Source: CAZGXM01 sp964529795 (GTDB lineage: Bacteria; Bacillota; JADQBR01). From it: a DNA stretch of 53,891 bases. The notes under the pieces were generated by a model. That model was not told the origin of the DNA. It saw only the letters and a list, made by a program, of their open reading frames with translations, and made no database searches. The translations under genes were made by a program, and so were the position numbers. The stretch spans positions 1 to 53,891 of the forward strand of contig CAZGXM010000008.1 in NCBI GenBank assembly GCA_964529795.1. The letters run 5' to 3'. Positions 1-9,036 of this stretch are shown here, piece by piece. Numbering within the stretch: position 1 is the stretch's first letter; each line of letters opens with the position of its first letter.

Positions 1-1646
1 CAATGTAGTACTTGTTGTACAGTAACGTCCAAATCGGCAGCAAGCGCTGCTTTAATGCTTCGGTATCCACGGCCTTTTTGCCGTACATATACCAGGCCAG
101 GAATATGCCGGCCAGGGCAAGAACAGTCGATGTCACCATCAGTACATAATCCGGTTCCGCATAATGCGGGTGCTCGAAATAAACAAATGAAGCAAACCCG
201 TGCTCAACAAACGGCGCACCCACGAAACCGGCAAAGATGGAAAATACAGCCAGTATCAGCAGCGGTACCGTCATGGTCCAGGGTGACTCGTGGGCATGGT
301 GGTCCGAAAGTTTTTCGCCAAAGAAAGCAATGAAAATCAACCGGAACATATAGAACGCGGTCATGAAAGCCACTATTGAACCGATGATATACAGGCCGGT
401 TAAACCGGCTTCTTTGGTAACCAGCAGGATTTCGTCCTTACTCCAAAAACCCGCTAACGGGAAGATGCCGGCTAGAGCCAAAGAACCGATAATAAAGGTC
501 CAGGTGGTTATCTTCATCTTCTTATACAGTCCGCCCATGTCAAAAATACTGTTGGAGTGAACTGCATGAATGGCACTGCCGGCGCCAAGGAACAACAGCG
601 CCTTAAAGAATGCGTGAGTTGTTAAGTGAAACATCCCCGCGGTAATACTGCCCGCACCGATGGCCATTACCATGTATCCCAATTGACTGAGGGTAGAGAA
701 CGCCAGGATGCGCTTGATATCATCCTGGACAATGGCAATGGACGCGGCAAATATGGATGTAAAGCCGCCGATATAAGCCACTATCAGTAGCACTGAAGGT
801 GCGGCATTAAAGAGGACAAAGGTTCTGGCCAATAGGTAAACACCGGCAGCAACCATGGTAGCAGCGTGGATTAACGCACTGACGGGAGTGGGCCCTTCCA
901 TGGCGTCAGGCAGCCAGACGTGCAGCGGAAACTGCGCCGATTTGCCCACCGGCCCGATGAATACCAGTATTGCCGCCAATGTAAGAAATGCGGTGTTGTC
1001 AAAGTGCTCAATAGCTTCTGCCAGTTCACCGAAATTAAAGGTACCGAATACCAACCAGAGGAAGAAAATACCCAGCATAAAGCCGAAGTCCGCAACCCTG
1101 TTGGTAATAAAGGCCTTTTTGTTTGCGTCTGCGGCAGAGTTCTTGTAAAAGTAAAAACCAATCAGCAGGTAGGAGCATAAGCCCACCAATTCCCAGAAAA
1201 AGAATATCTGGAAATAGTTGTTGGCCACCACCAGTCCAAGCATGGAAAAGGTAAACAGCGACAGGTAAGCAAAGAACCGCGAAAACCCCTCGTCACCGTG
1301 CATGTAGCCAACAGAGTAAATCTCCACCAGTAAAGCAACCAAGGTAACAACAAATAACATTACAGCAGTCAACGGGTCAACCAATATGCCCGCTTCAATA
1401 TGAACTCCCGGTACATTTAACCAAGTGATAAAGTACTCCCTGGGTGAGTTCATGGTAATCTCATGACTACCCAACACTTGGAATAATACACCCAGCGATA
1501 CAATAAAGGACAATAGCATGGCCGCAATTGCCATCAGTGCGCTCAACAGTTTCAGTTTTTTCGTTACAAAAACAATTAGCACAAAGGCAACAGCGGGAAA
1601 AACCGGTATCAGCCAGGCTAAATCTATCCAGGTATAATCTGCCATT
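1..1646 (-). CDS. nuoL: NADH-quinone oxidoreductase subunit L, partial (C-terminus outside window)
   Basis: Proton-pumping, antiporter-like membrane subunit of respiratory complex I. About 548 residues are visible from an ATG at 1646; the reading frame runs off the left edge without a stop, so the C-terminal helices (including any lateral helix) are missing. Many hydrophobic segments are visible. The proton-antiporter core has the pump lysine in GKSAQFPLHVWLPDAMEGP near residues 233-251, followed by SALIHAATMVAAGVYLLAR. The FFFWELVGLCSYLLIGFY segment near residue 125 is also typical of NuoL. It follows nuoK by 33 bases in the nuoA-to-L operon. NuoM and NuoN would be expected just outside the window. 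Confidence 0.96.
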
Positions 1647-1679
1647 GAACTTTTTCCACCACCTTTTCACTAGCAATTA

Positions 1680-1988
1680 CTACCACTTCAACCAGTCTAA
1701 GTCGTCAATATTTGTGGTCAAGCGGTCACGGTAAATATTGATAATCAAAGCCAAACCCACGGCAACTTCCGCCGCGGCAACCGCAATGACAAATATGGCA
1801 AATACGTTTCCAACTACATCAACCGGGTCTAAAAATCGGTTGAATGCCAATAAATTAATATTTACCGCATTGAGCATAAGTTCAATGCCCATCAATACAG
1901 CCACGGCACTGCGCTTCGCCAGAGCGCCATACAGGCCAATGGCAAAGACCAGCGCACCTAAAATGAGAAAGTGATATAACGTAATCAT
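1680..1988 (-). CDS. nuoK: NADH-quinone oxidoreductase subunit K
   Basis: Small membrane subunit of the complex I proton-pumping arm (MrpC-like). The 102 residues form three transmembrane helices, the usual family length. The two buried glutamates important for proton transfer are present: E36 in LMGIELMLNAV and E74 in AAAEVAVGLAL. The ATG overlaps the nuoJ stop as ATGA, a sign of translational coupling, with a GGGAGGG-like ribosome binding site inside nuoJ. Confidence 0.96.
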   Translation of the reverse strand: MITLYHFLILGALVFAIGLYGALAKRSAVAVLMGIELMLNAVNINLLAFNRFLDPVDVVGNVFAIFVIAVAAAEVAVGLALIINIYRDRLTTNIDDLDWLKW

Positions 1989-2485
1989 TGGGGCTTACCC
2001 TCCCCCCTCGCCAAGAGAATTGCGCCGATCATAGCAACCAGCAACAGCACTGCCGCCACTTCAAAGGGAATGACAAACTTCCCCAACATGGACTCGGCAA
2101 TAGGGCCCACGGTGCTGTCCGGCGCTGCAGCAGTACTCAGTACCCAATCAGTCTTTAAGATAATTCTTTCCACAATGAGAAAGAACACCAGGGCCACTAT
2201 TCCGCCGGAAAGTTTATAGCGGTTAAACAAGTTGCTGTACTTGATATCGCCGCGCACGGTCATCATCACACCGAAAACGATCAGCACCGCCACCGCGCCG
2301 GCGTAAACCAACAGCTGTACCGCAGCTAAAAAGTCCGCCTGCAGCAACACATACAGCCCAGCTACACCGACAAAAGTGACAAATAAAAACAGTGCACTGT
2401 GTACAATATTTCGCAATAAAACAACCGCCAAGGCCGACCCCACAATCACCAAGGTAATCAGCCAAAAAATAATTGGATTAGCCAC
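1985..2485 (-). CDS. nuoJ: NADH-quinone oxidoreductase subunit J
   Basis: Membrane subunit of complex I. At 166 residues it has about five hydrophobic helices, and it carries the conserved segment LLVYAGAVAVLIVFGVMM near residues 58-75 that contains the flexible third helix tied to coupling. The start is a GTG at 2485 (GTG GCT AAT), 6 bases after nuoI; the stop overlaps the nuoK start. Identification rests on this motif and on its fixed place between nuoI and nuoK. Confidence 0.94.
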   Translation of the reverse strand: MANPIIFWLITLVIVGSALAVVLLRNIVHSALFLFVTFVGVAGLYVLLQADFLAAVQLLVYAGAVAVLIVFGVMMTVRGDIKYSNLFNRYKLSGGIVALVFFLIVERIILKTDWVLSTAAAPDSTVGPIAESMLGKFVIPFEVAAVLLLVAMIGAILLARGEGKPQ

Positions 2486-2491
2486 CTGCTC

Positions 2492-2911
2492 TCACCCCTC
2501 CATCACTTCACCGGATTGGGTTTCCTTGCTGCCGCTTGATTGATAAAGATTGAGCACAGCGTCTTCACGGGCGTAGCAAGCCAGTTCGAAATCCCGGGTG
2601 AAGTTAATGGCATCGGTAGGACAGCTTTCCACACATAAACCGCAGAAGAGGCACAAGCCGATATCCATCTGGTAGCTATCCAACTTCCTTTTCTTATCCT
2701 CACCCTTGCTGCTCTCAATAGTTATCACATTGTTGGGGCAAGTCTTGGCACAAATACCACAGGCAATACATTTTTCCACATCCAGCGCAAAGGAACCGTG
2801 AAAAATCGGGGACAAATTAGGCATTTCCTCCGGGTATTGCTCGGTGATAGCCTTGCCAAAGAAATGTTTAAAGGTAATTCCCAATCCTGTCAACAAACCT
2901 TTACCGTACAT
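2492..2911 (-). CDS. nuoI: NADH-quinone oxidoreductase subunit I (two 4Fe-4S clusters)
   Basis: Ferredoxin-like subunit that carries electrons through clusters N6a and N6b towards NuoB. The 139 residues hold two CxxCxxCxxxCP motifs: C48, C51, C54, C58 (CIACGICAKTCP) and C87, C90, C93, C97 (CLFCGLCVESCP). In a complex that lacks NuoEFG this face is a natural docking site for a reduced ferredoxin or another electron donor; that is inference. It lies 12 bases after nuoH and ahead of nuoJ. Confidence 0.96.
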   Translation of the reverse strand: MYGKGLLTGLGITFKHFFGKAITEQYPEEMPNLSPIFHGSFALDVEKCIACGICAKTCPNNVITIESSKGEDKKRKLDSYQMDIGLCLFCGLCVESCPTDAINFTRDFELACYAREDAVLNLYQSSGSKETQSGEVMEG

Positions 2912-2923
2912 CTTCTCACCACC

Positions 2924-3964
2924 CTATGGTCTGAACCACTGAAATATTTTTATGCCAATACCGGTTACCAAAATGTTTGCCAAAGACAGCGGCAGAAGAA
3001 ACTTCCAGTTGGTATGCATCAGGTGATCCACCCGGATTCTCGGGTAAGTCCAGCGCACCCACATAAACAGGTAGATTATGATATATACCTTGATAACAAA
3101 CCATATCCATGACGGTGCCCACGGTCCCGAAGGCCCGCCCAAGAATAATGCTGTGGCCAGGGCGGACATCGCTACCAGGTTGGCATACTCAGCCAGGAAA
3201 AACATTGCCCACCGCATGCCGCTGTATTCCGTGGTGGCACCGGCAATAAGTTCCTGCTCACCTTCAGGCAAGTCAAAAGGCGCACGGTTCAATTCCGCTG
3301 TGCCGGCAATGAAAAAAATCAGAAAAGCAACAGGCTGCAGCACAATAAACCAGACATCCTTCTGTGCTGCCACAATATCAGACATTTTCAAAGAACCGGT
3401 AAGCATGACCACGCCCAAGACGGAAAATACCAGCGGGATTTCGTAACTGACCATCTGAGCAACGGTACGCATACCGCCAATGAGCGAGTACTTGTTGTTT
3501 GAACCCCAGCCGGCCATCAAAAAGGCAATGGTCGTACTTGAGGAAATGGCAATAAAGTAAAATACGCCGAGGTTCAAATCGACGGCAATCATATCTTTAC
3601 CAAAAGGAATGACCGCATAAAGCATTACCGCCGGTATGAAGACCACAATAGCTGCCAAACGGAATACCCAGCGGTCTGCCGCCCGGGGAACAATGTCCTC
3701 CTTGCTGAGCAGCTTGATTACGTCCATGATAGTCTGCAGCAGACCCCGCGGTCCCACCCTGTTAGGACCTAAGCGCTGCTGGAAATAAGCACTGATTTTT
3801 CTTTCCAGATAAACCAGATACAGCACGTTCAATAAGACAAATCCAAGAATAGCGGCCACATAGATAGCAACCATGATCACATTGACCAGGCTGTCCGCCA
3901 ATCCCAAGGAAGCAGACAACCACGTTTTTATCACATCACCAAGATTTAGAAACAATTTTTCCAT
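2924..3964 (-). CDS. nuoH: NADH-quinone oxidoreductase subunit H
   Basis: Membrane anchor that forms the quinone tunnel with NuoB and NuoD. It is 346 residues with about eight hydrophobic helices, the normal family length. Hallmarks are ERKISAYFQQRLGPNRVGP near residues 54-72 and the acidic loop AELNRAPFDLPEGEQEL near residues 223-239 at the quinone site. The start is the ATG at 3964, 25 bases after the nuoD stop. In 14-subunit operons nuoE, nuoF and nuoG sit exactly between nuoD and nuoH; here there is no room for them. Confidence 0.97.
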   Translation of the reverse strand: MEKLFLNLGDVIKTWLSASLGLADSLVNVIMVAIYVAAILGFVLLNVLYLVYLERKISAYFQQRLGPNRVGPRGLLQTIMDVIKLLSKEDIVPRAADRWVFRLAAIVVFIPAVMLYAVIPFGKDMIAVDLNLGVFYFIAISSSTTIAFLMAGWGSNNKYSLIGGMRTVAQMVSYEIPLVFSVLGVVMLTGSLKMSDIVAAQKDVWFIVLQPVAFLIFFIAGTAELNRAPFDLPEGEQELIAGATTEYSGMRWAMFFLAEYANLVAMSALATALFLGGPSGPWAPSWIWFVIKVYIIIYLFMWVRWTYPRIRVDHLMHTNWKFLLPLSLANILVTGIGIKIFQWFRP

Positions 3965-3989
3965 AAACTCTTCTCCCCTTTATGACACA

Positions 3990-5108
3990 CTAGCGGTCAA
4001 CTTCTCCCAGGACTATATCGATTGAAGCCAAAGCTACTACTGCGTCCTGGATATTGCCGCCCCTGGCAATTTCGGGATAAACCCCCAAGTTAACAAACGA
4101 CGGGCTGTGGACGTGTATCCGGTAAGGTTTGGTCGAGCCGTCACTGACTATATAGTATCCCAACCATCCCTTGGCGCCTTCAATCTGATGGTAAACCTCG
4201 CCGGCAGCCGGTTTTATCACCTTCGGCACCTTGGCCATTACAGGTCCATCGGGAATATCCTCCATAGCCTGCTTGATAATACGCAAACTCTGGCGCATTT
4301 CTTCCATCCGGATCACAAACCGGTCAAAGGAATCGCCGTTTTCCCCCGTGGGAATATCAAACTCAAAGCGGTCATAAATACTGTAGGGCTTATTTTTACG
4401 CAAATCAAAACAATAACCGGAAGCTCGAAGGTTCGGACCGGTGATGCCATAATTGATAGCCGTCTCAATATCTAATTTACCCACGCCTTTTGTTCTTGCC
4501 TGAAAGATTTCGTTACCGGTAATCAAACCGTCATACTCTTCAAAACATGCCGGAAGGTCCGCCAGTAACTCCGCCAACCCCTGCATGAAGTCATCGGTTA
4601 AATCACGTGACACACCGCCGATTCTGGGGTAGCTTAAAGTCAAACGTGAACCGGTAATCATTTCAAATAGGTCCAAAATACGCTCCCGGTCACGGAAAGT
4701 ATACATCCAAGCGGTAAACCCGTTAACATCCAAAGCGTAACTGCCCACAAACACCATGTGACTGGCAATACGCTGAAGTTCCGAAACAATCACCCTGATA
4801 TACTCGGCCCGTTCAGGCACTTCAACACCCAGCAGTTTTTCCACCGCCTGAACATAACCGATGTTATTCAGAATGGCTGCCAAGTAATCCAACCGGTCGG
4901 TGTAGGGGATAAACTGAGTGTATGTGCGATCTTCCGCAAGCTTTTCCACACCCCGGTGCAGGTAACCCACCACGTTCTCAAGTTTGGTCACATACTCGCC
5001 GTCCAGTGTCAAAATACAGCGATACACCCCGTGGGTACTGGGATGTTGGGGTCCCATGTTCAGGGTAATTTCCTGAGTTTTAAGAATTTTATCTTGCGTT
5101 TTTGCCAT
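3990..5108 (-). CDS. nuoD: NADH-quinone oxidoreductase subunit D
   Basis: The 49-kDa subunit, derived from the NiFe-hydrogenase large subunit, forming the quinone-binding pocket with NuoB. It is 372 residues. The N-terminal NMGPQHPSTHGVYRCILTLDGE holds the quinone-site histidine (HPSTHG), followed by GYLHRGVEKLAE. The C-terminus ends in DIVLGEVDR, as in the family, where the hydrogenase metal ligands have been lost. It is a separate gene from nuoC, not a nuoCD fusion, 37 bases downstream of it. Confidence 0.97.
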   Translation of the reverse strand: MAKTQDKILKTQEITLNMGPQHPSTHGVYRCILTLDGEYVTKLENVVGYLHRGVEKLAEDRTYTQFIPYTDRLDYLAAILNNIGYVQAVEKLLGVEVPERAEYIRVIVSELQRIASHMVFVGSYALDVNGFTAWMYTFRDRERILDLFEMITGSRLTLSYPRIGGVSRDLTDDFMQGLAELLADLPACFEEYDGLITGNEIFQARTKGVGKLDIETAINYGITGPNLRASGYCFDLRKNKPYSIYDRFEFDIPTGENGDSFDRFVIRMEEMRQSLRIIKQAMEDIPDGPVMAKVPKVIKPAAGEVYHQIEGAKGWLGYYIVSDGSTKPYRIHVHSPSFVNLGVYPEIARGGNIQDAVVALASIDIVLGEVDR

Positions 5109-5145
5109 TTGAAAACGACACCTCTACTATCCCTTTTTAAGGAGA

Positions 5146-5592
5146 TTATCTCCTCGCTTCTACTTTGTAATCCTTGCGTAACGGATGCCCTTCAAAATCA
5201 TCAGGACACAATATGCGCCGGAGGTCCGGGTGCCCCACATAAATTACCCCCAACAAGTCGAATGCTTCTCGTTCCATTACGTCGGCAGCAGCCCATAAAG
5301 AAACCACCGAAGGTAACCGGGGGTCTTCTCTCTTAAGATTTACTTTTACCTTTAATTGGTCACATTCCGGCAGCGACATCAAATGATAGACCGCCACCAT
5401 CTTATCCTCGTAATCCACCGCCGTCAGGTCCAGCAGCATGTTGAACTCGTGCTTATCCTTGATGGTGCTCATTACGTCCAGGAAGTCTTCCTGATTAACA
5501 TACAAAGTACCGGGTTCTTCTTCCGACACAGCCACCTTGTCCTTGAATTTCCTAGCAAGCTTTTCCACCAATTTAATCTGCTTATCATCCAT
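5146..5592 (-). CDS. nuoC: NADH-quinone oxidoreductase subunit C
   Basis: The 30-kDa peripheral-arm subunit that stabilises NuoD. It is 148 residues. The family signature is the C-terminal EREAFDLLGVIYVGHPDLRR, with DDFEGHPLRKDY after it. The start overlaps the end of nuoB by 8 bases. The N-terminal region is short and charged. It has no redox centre. Confidence 0.95.
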   Translation of the reverse strand: MDDKQIKLVEKLARKFKDKVAVSEEEPGTLYVNQEDFLDVMSTIKDKHEFNMLLDLTAVDYEDKMVAVYHLMSLPECDQLKVKVNLKREDPRLPSVVSLWAAADVMEREAFDLLGVIYVGHPDLRRILCPDDFEGHPLRKDYKVEARR

Positions 5593-6103
5593 GTTTTCTC
5601 ATCCTTACCACATTGGGATTAATAACCTTTTGGCGCAGTTGCAGCAGGCCGTAGATCAGCGCTTCCGGTCTTGGTGGACAACCGGGCACGTAAACATCTA
5701 CCGGTAAAAAAGTGTCTGCACCAGGCACTACGTTGTAAGAATCAACAAACGGGCCACCGCTGATGGCACAACTACCCATGGCAAGCACATACCGGGGCTC
5801 GGCCATTTGGTCATACACCCGCTGTACCATGGGAGCCATTTTTTTGGTAATGGTACCGGCAACAATCATTAAATCCGACTGTCTCGGCGAGGGACGAAAT
5901 ACCTCGTAACCAAACCGGGCAATATCAAAGCGTGCTCCTCCAGCAGCCATCATCTCAATGGCACAGCATGCCAACCCAAAAGTAACCGGCCAAAATGAAT
6001 GGGCCCGGGCATAATTGAGAACCTTATCCACAGAGGTGACAATAATATTATTTTTCGCCAACTCTTCCACCTGGTCAACCTGGTTACCTTTTACTACATC
6101 CAT
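5585..6103 (-). CDS. nuoB: NADH-quinone oxidoreductase subunit B (4Fe-4S cluster N2)
   Basis: PSST-type subunit holding cluster N2, the last iron-sulfur centre before quinone. I take the ATG at 6103 (MDVVKGNQ), which lies 8 bases after AAGGAAGGAG, rather than the in-frame ATG ten codons upstream; this gives 172 residues. The four ligands are visible: tandem C46-C47 in LACCAIEMMA, C112 in MGSCAISGG and C142 in PGCPPRPEA. It overlaps the end of nuoA by 10 bases. Confidence 0.97.
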   Translation of the reverse strand: MDVVKGNQVDQVEELAKNNIIVTSVDKVLNYARAHSFWPVTFGLACCAIEMMAAGGARFDIARFGYEVFRPSPRQSDLMIVAGTITKKMAPMVQRVYDQMAEPRYVLAMGSCAISGGPFVDSYNVVPGADTFLPVDVYVPGCPPRPEALIYGLLQLRQKVINPNVVRMRKHG

Positions 6104-6450
6104 TCCAATGCTCCTTCCTTCCAAGCATACCATAGGCCAATCACGAGGATGGCAATGAAAATAATCATCTCTACGAAGGCAAACAAACCCAATGCTTGAA
6201 ATTTAACTGCCCAGGGATAAAGAAATATGGTTTCCACATCGAAAACAACAAAAATCAATGCGTAAAGAAAGTAACTAATCTTAAACTGCACCCATGTAGG
6301 CCCTTGAGTCTCCAAACCGCACTCGTAAGTTGATAATTTCTCCGGACTGGGACGCTTAGGTCTCACAAGCCAGGCAGTTCCCAATAGTATCATTGGAAAC
6401 ACCAATCCAATGATAAAAAACACACCAATCCCCGAAAAATCCTGTAACAT
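6094..6450 (-). CDS. nuoA: NADH-quinone oxidoreductase subunit A
   Basis: Small membrane subunit at the junction of the two arms, and the first gene of the operon. From the ATG at 6450, placed just after AAAGGGGGG, it is 118 residues with three hydrophobic helices. The loop KLSTYECGLETQGPTWVQF contains the conserved Tyr-Glu-Cys-Gly of NuoA/ND3, and the second helix has the usual FVVFDVETIFLYPWA with its acidic pair. An upstream in-frame ATG at 6468 would overlap the ribosome binding site and is less likely. Confidence 0.96.
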   Translation of the reverse strand: MLQDFSGIGVFFIIGLVFPMILLGTAWLVRPKRPSPEKLSTYECGLETQGPTWVQFKISYFLYALIFVVFDVETIFLYPWAVKFQALGLFAFVEMIIFIAILVIGLWYAWKEGALEWM

Positions 6451-6468
6451 CCATTCCCCCCCTTTCAT

Positions 6469-6653
6469 AAAATAAGTGTTTGCCCTGAAGAAAATTTAAT
6501 TAAAGCAACACCTTTGCCCCAAACAATATTCGTATTCGCCAAATTAAAATAAATACCTTCAAAAACGGGTAATTTTTTTGTCTGCTATCCAATGTCGGCT
6601 TGTCACCAGGCACCTTTATCAATATATTCCACACCAGTTTTTTCTATGCTTGC
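6469..6653 (-). promoter_or_regulatory. nuo leader region with a weak promoter candidate
   Basis: A 185-base AT-rich gap between rnhB and nuoA. The best minus-strand sigma-A-like match is TTGTTT (6521-6526), 17 bases, TTAATT (6498-6503), about 50 bases upstream of the nuoA start. The -35 and -10 matches are only moderate. No terminator with a T-run is evident behind rnhB, so read-through from rnhB is possible. I see no riboswitch or operator. Confidence 0.3.
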
Positions 6654-7424
6654 TTACACCCATTCTTTCACCCCGGCAAATGATTTTCGGTGAACAGGGG
6701 ACACCCCGTGCTCCCGGATGGCAAGACGGTGCATTTCGGTAGGATAGCCAAAGTGCTTTTCAAAACCGTACTGGGGAAATTTTTCAGCGTACTCACGCAT
6801 CAAATTATCCCGTTCCACCTTGGCGATAATACTTGCCGCAGCAATGGAGGCACTTTTTCGGTCACCCTTAACCACTTTGATTTGGCTAACAGGAAAATCG
6901 CAGCTATATAGCCCGTCCACCAGTACCACCGCGGGGGGGGTCTTTAACCCGGACAACGCTTTCTGCATAGCTCGGAGGGTACCCCGGTGAATATTGATTT
7001 CGTCAATCACCTGTGGAGGAACAATCCCCACTGACCAGCACAGGGCAATTTCCTTTAACTGCCGGGCAAGTATTTCCCGCTTCCGGGCGGGTAACTTTTT
7101 GGAATCATCGGTCCCCGGCGGCAAACCAGCGTCAGCAGGCAAAATCACCGCTGCGGCCACTACCGGCCCTGCCAGCGGTCCCCGGCCCGCTTCGTCCACT
7201 CCGGCCAACAATCCCCTGGCAGGGCGGTACCGGGTATCAAATGCAAGCAGGTTTTGTAAACGCTCCCGTTCCGCTTTCAGTTTTTGCTGCTCCAGCAACC
7301 AACGCCGGTACAGGACCTGCACTCCTTTACGCGGGTCCTGCTTCAGCGCCCTGATTAATGCCGGGGTCGCTTCTCCCTGTGTCAACAAACGCTCAATGTC
7401 CACGATGGATTGATTACTTAACAT
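6654..7424 (-). CDS. rnhB: Ribonuclease HII
   Basis: Cleaves RNA in RNA-DNA hybrids, including single ribonucleotides left in DNA. It is 256 residues from the ATG at 7424, preceded by GGAGG. The catalytic core begins at GVDEAGRGPLAGPVVAA (residues 75-91), giving D77 and E78; the third aspartate is in VVLVDG near residue 170 and the fourth in SIIAKVERD near 205. The N-terminal 65 residues, rich in basic and helical sequence, form an extension seen in Bacillus-type enzymes. It sits 67 bases downstream of rbgA, beyond a terminator-like hairpin. RNase HII and RbgA are neighbours in many Firmicutes. Confidence 0.97.
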   Translation of the reverse strand: MLSNQSIVDIERLLTQGEATPALIRALKQDPRKGVQVLYRRWLLEQQKLKAERERLQNLLAFDTRYRPARGLLAGVDEAGRGPLAGPVVAAAVILPADAGLPPGTDDSKKLPARKREILARQLKEIALCWSVGIVPPQVIDEINIHRGTLRAMQKALSGLKTPPAVVLVDGLYSCDFPVSQIKVVKGDRKSASIAAASIIAKVERDNLMREYAEKFPQYGFEKHFGYPTEMHRLAIREHGVSPVHRKSFAGVKEWV

Positions 7425-7478
7425 GGTTTCACGCCTCCAAGGCTTACTTATTCGTCACTTTACAGGGAAATCCTGCAT

Positions 7479-7505
7479 AAAAAAATCCCTCCTATTTCGG
7501 AGGGA
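7479..7505 (-). terminator. Rho-independent terminator at the rbgA stop
   Basis: On the minus strand the stem TCCCTCC / GGAGGGA (7499-7505 with 7486-7492) has a 6-base loop and is followed by seven Ts. The right arm of the stem overlaps the rbgA stop codon (7492-7494), so translating ribosomes should cover part of it. rnhB starts only 55 bases later and may depend on read-through. Confidence 0.75.
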
Positions 7506-8337
7506 CTTCCAAACTGAAATTGCCCAGTTTTCCCAGGCGAAACTCCCGCAACACCAGTTCCGCCGCCTTTTCATAATCAACCTTGCCGCCGGGCAACAGA
7601 CATCCTCTCTTGGTGCCGATTACCTTCAACACTTCCAAGGGTTCGCCCAAAGGCAGGGATAAGTCGTAACGCGCTGCCAGGCTTTCAGGTTTCGTGTCGG
7701 AAAGCCATTTTGTCAAAGATAACAGCGCTTCCAGCACATCAAAGACATGGTCACCGATACAACCAATCCAGGCCAGTTTTAAACCAATGTCCTGGTTATC
7801 AAACTTTGGCCACAGCACTCCGGGGGTATCCAACATTTCCACTTCTTTCCCCAACTTAAACCACTGCTGTCCCCGGGTCACCCCGGGTTTTTGACCAGTC
7901 TTCATTGCCGAACGCCTGACGACACGGTTAATGAAGGACGATTTGCCCACATTGGGAATACCAATAACCATACAGCGTACAGGTCGGGGACGCAGTCCTT
8001 TTTCTTTACGTTTGTCGAAAATAGATTTGGCAAGTATTTTAAGATGCTCCACAATCAGCCAGCTGTTTCCGGATAGGGAATTGAAAGCCACCGCCAAGTA
8101 TTTTTGGCTATTCAAATATACCAACCATTGCTCGGTAGTTACCGCGTCGGATAGGTCCTCCTTATTCAACACCACCAACCGTGGCTTGCTGCCGGCAACC
8201 TCATCAAGCCTGGGATTCGACGTGGTCATGGGAGCACGAGCATCGCGCAGTTCAACAACTATATCCACCAGGGAAAGAGCTTCCTTGATTTTTCGTTCGG
8301 CTTTTACCATATGCCCGGGATACCACTGGATACCCAT
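7492..8337 (-). CDS. rbgA: Ribosome biogenesis GTPase A (YlqF)
   Basis: Circularly permuted GTPase needed for late 50S subunit assembly (uL16 incorporation in Bacillus). It is 281 residues. The motif order is permuted as expected: G4 NKED at 58-61, then G1 GIPNVGKS at 126-133, G2 region PGVTRGQQW at 151-159, and G3 DTPG at 170-173. The N-terminus MGIQWYPGHM is diagnostic of RbgA. The C-terminal ANTAR-like RNA-binding domain covers about residues 200-281. The ATG follows GAGGAGG by 10 bases. It lies between lepB and rnhB. Confidence 0.97.
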   Translation of the reverse strand: MGIQWYPGHMVKAERKIKEALSLVDIVVELRDARAPMTTSNPRLDEVAGSKPRLVVLNKEDLSDAVTTEQWLVYLNSQKYLAVAFNSLSGNSWLIVEHLKILAKSIFDKRKEKGLRPRPVRCMVIGIPNVGKSSFINRVVRRSAMKTGQKPGVTRGQQWFKLGKEVEMLDTPGVLWPKFDNQDIGLKLAWIGCIGDHVFDVLEALLSLTKWLSDTKPESLAARYDLSLPLGEPLEVLKVIGTKRGCLLPGGKVDYEKAAELVLREFRLGKLGNFSLEVPPK

Positions 8338-8411
8338 AGGTGTTTTACCTCCTCAATTCGAGGTGAGAAAAAGTTACATGCAAGTTGCAGTTAATTTAGG
8401 CAACCGCATCT

Positions 8412-8927
8412 CTATTTAATAAACCCGCTCCTGTTTAACGGCCAAAAACGGACAATGGCTTTCCCGATAATCAAATCCTTATCCAGCGGCCCCCAAAAGC
8501 GGCTGTCCCTGCTGTCATTACGATTATCACCCATCATAAACAAGGTGCCTTCGGGAACGGGTACCGGCCCAAAGTCTTCCATAACCAGATTTTTCCTCAA
8601 GTAGGGTTCGTCCAATTTCTTTCCATTGATATACACGTGGTTATTACGAATACTTAATGTTTCACCGCTGAGACCGATTACCCGCTTGACAAAGTCTTTA
8701 TCCGGGTTAACCGGATATTTAAATACTATGACATCGCCACGCTGAGGCTGAGCGAACCAGTAATTAAATTTGCTCACAATAAACCGGTCTCCCGGTCTCA
8801 AAGTAGGCACCATGGATTTGGACGGAACGTAAAAGGGTTGAAATATTAACAGCCTGATTATAAACGCCAGTACCAACGCTATGGCCAATGACTGGAGCGT
8901 TTCGGTTATAAATTTTCTAACCAACAT
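8412..8927 (-). CDS. lepB: Signal peptidase I
   Basis: Membrane serine protease that removes signal peptides from secreted proteins. From the ATG at 8927 it is 171 residues. One transmembrane helix covers roughly residues 11-30; the catalytic serine is S38 in VPSKSMVPTL and the lysine is K81 in KRVIGLSGE. The last conserved box is MGDNRNDSRDSRFWG. The exact start is uncertain: in-frame ATGs at 8939, 8930 and 8927 and a TTG at 8924 cluster around AAGGTGATG; the later ones fit the ribosome binding site better. It lies just beyond the rplS terminator; I could not find a convincing promoter of its own. Confidence 0.95.
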   Translation of the reverse strand: MLVRKFITETLQSLAIALVLAFIIRLLIFQPFYVPSKSMVPTLRPGDRFIVSKFNYWFAQPQRGDVIVFKYPVNPDKDFVKRVIGLSGETLSIRNNHVYINGKKLDEPYLRKNLVMEDFGPVPVPEGTLFMMGDNRNDSRDSRFWGPLDKDLIIGKAIVRFWPLNRSGFIK

Positions 8928-9009
8928 CATCACCTTCATAAAACTATATAATTACTGGATAAAAAACATATGCAAATTTCCATGTTCTCCCCGTAATTCT
9001 TTTTCAGAG

Positions 9010-9034
9010 AAAAAAAGACTGGTCTCGACCAGTC
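9010..9034 (-). terminator. Strong rho-independent terminator behind rplS
   Basis: Minus-strand stem GACTGGTC / GACCAGTC with a 2-base gap at the loop, perfect over 8 base pairs, followed by seven Ts. It lies 3 bases after the rplS stop and ends the SRP/ribosome operon. A tight loop opened by one or two pairs is expected in RNA. Confidence 0.9.
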
Positions 9035-9036
9035 CC

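Noticed and set aside
4758..5336. 192-codon plus-strand frame across nuoD and nuoC
   Set aside because: Antisense to two conserved genes, spanning their boundary; no recognisable domain.
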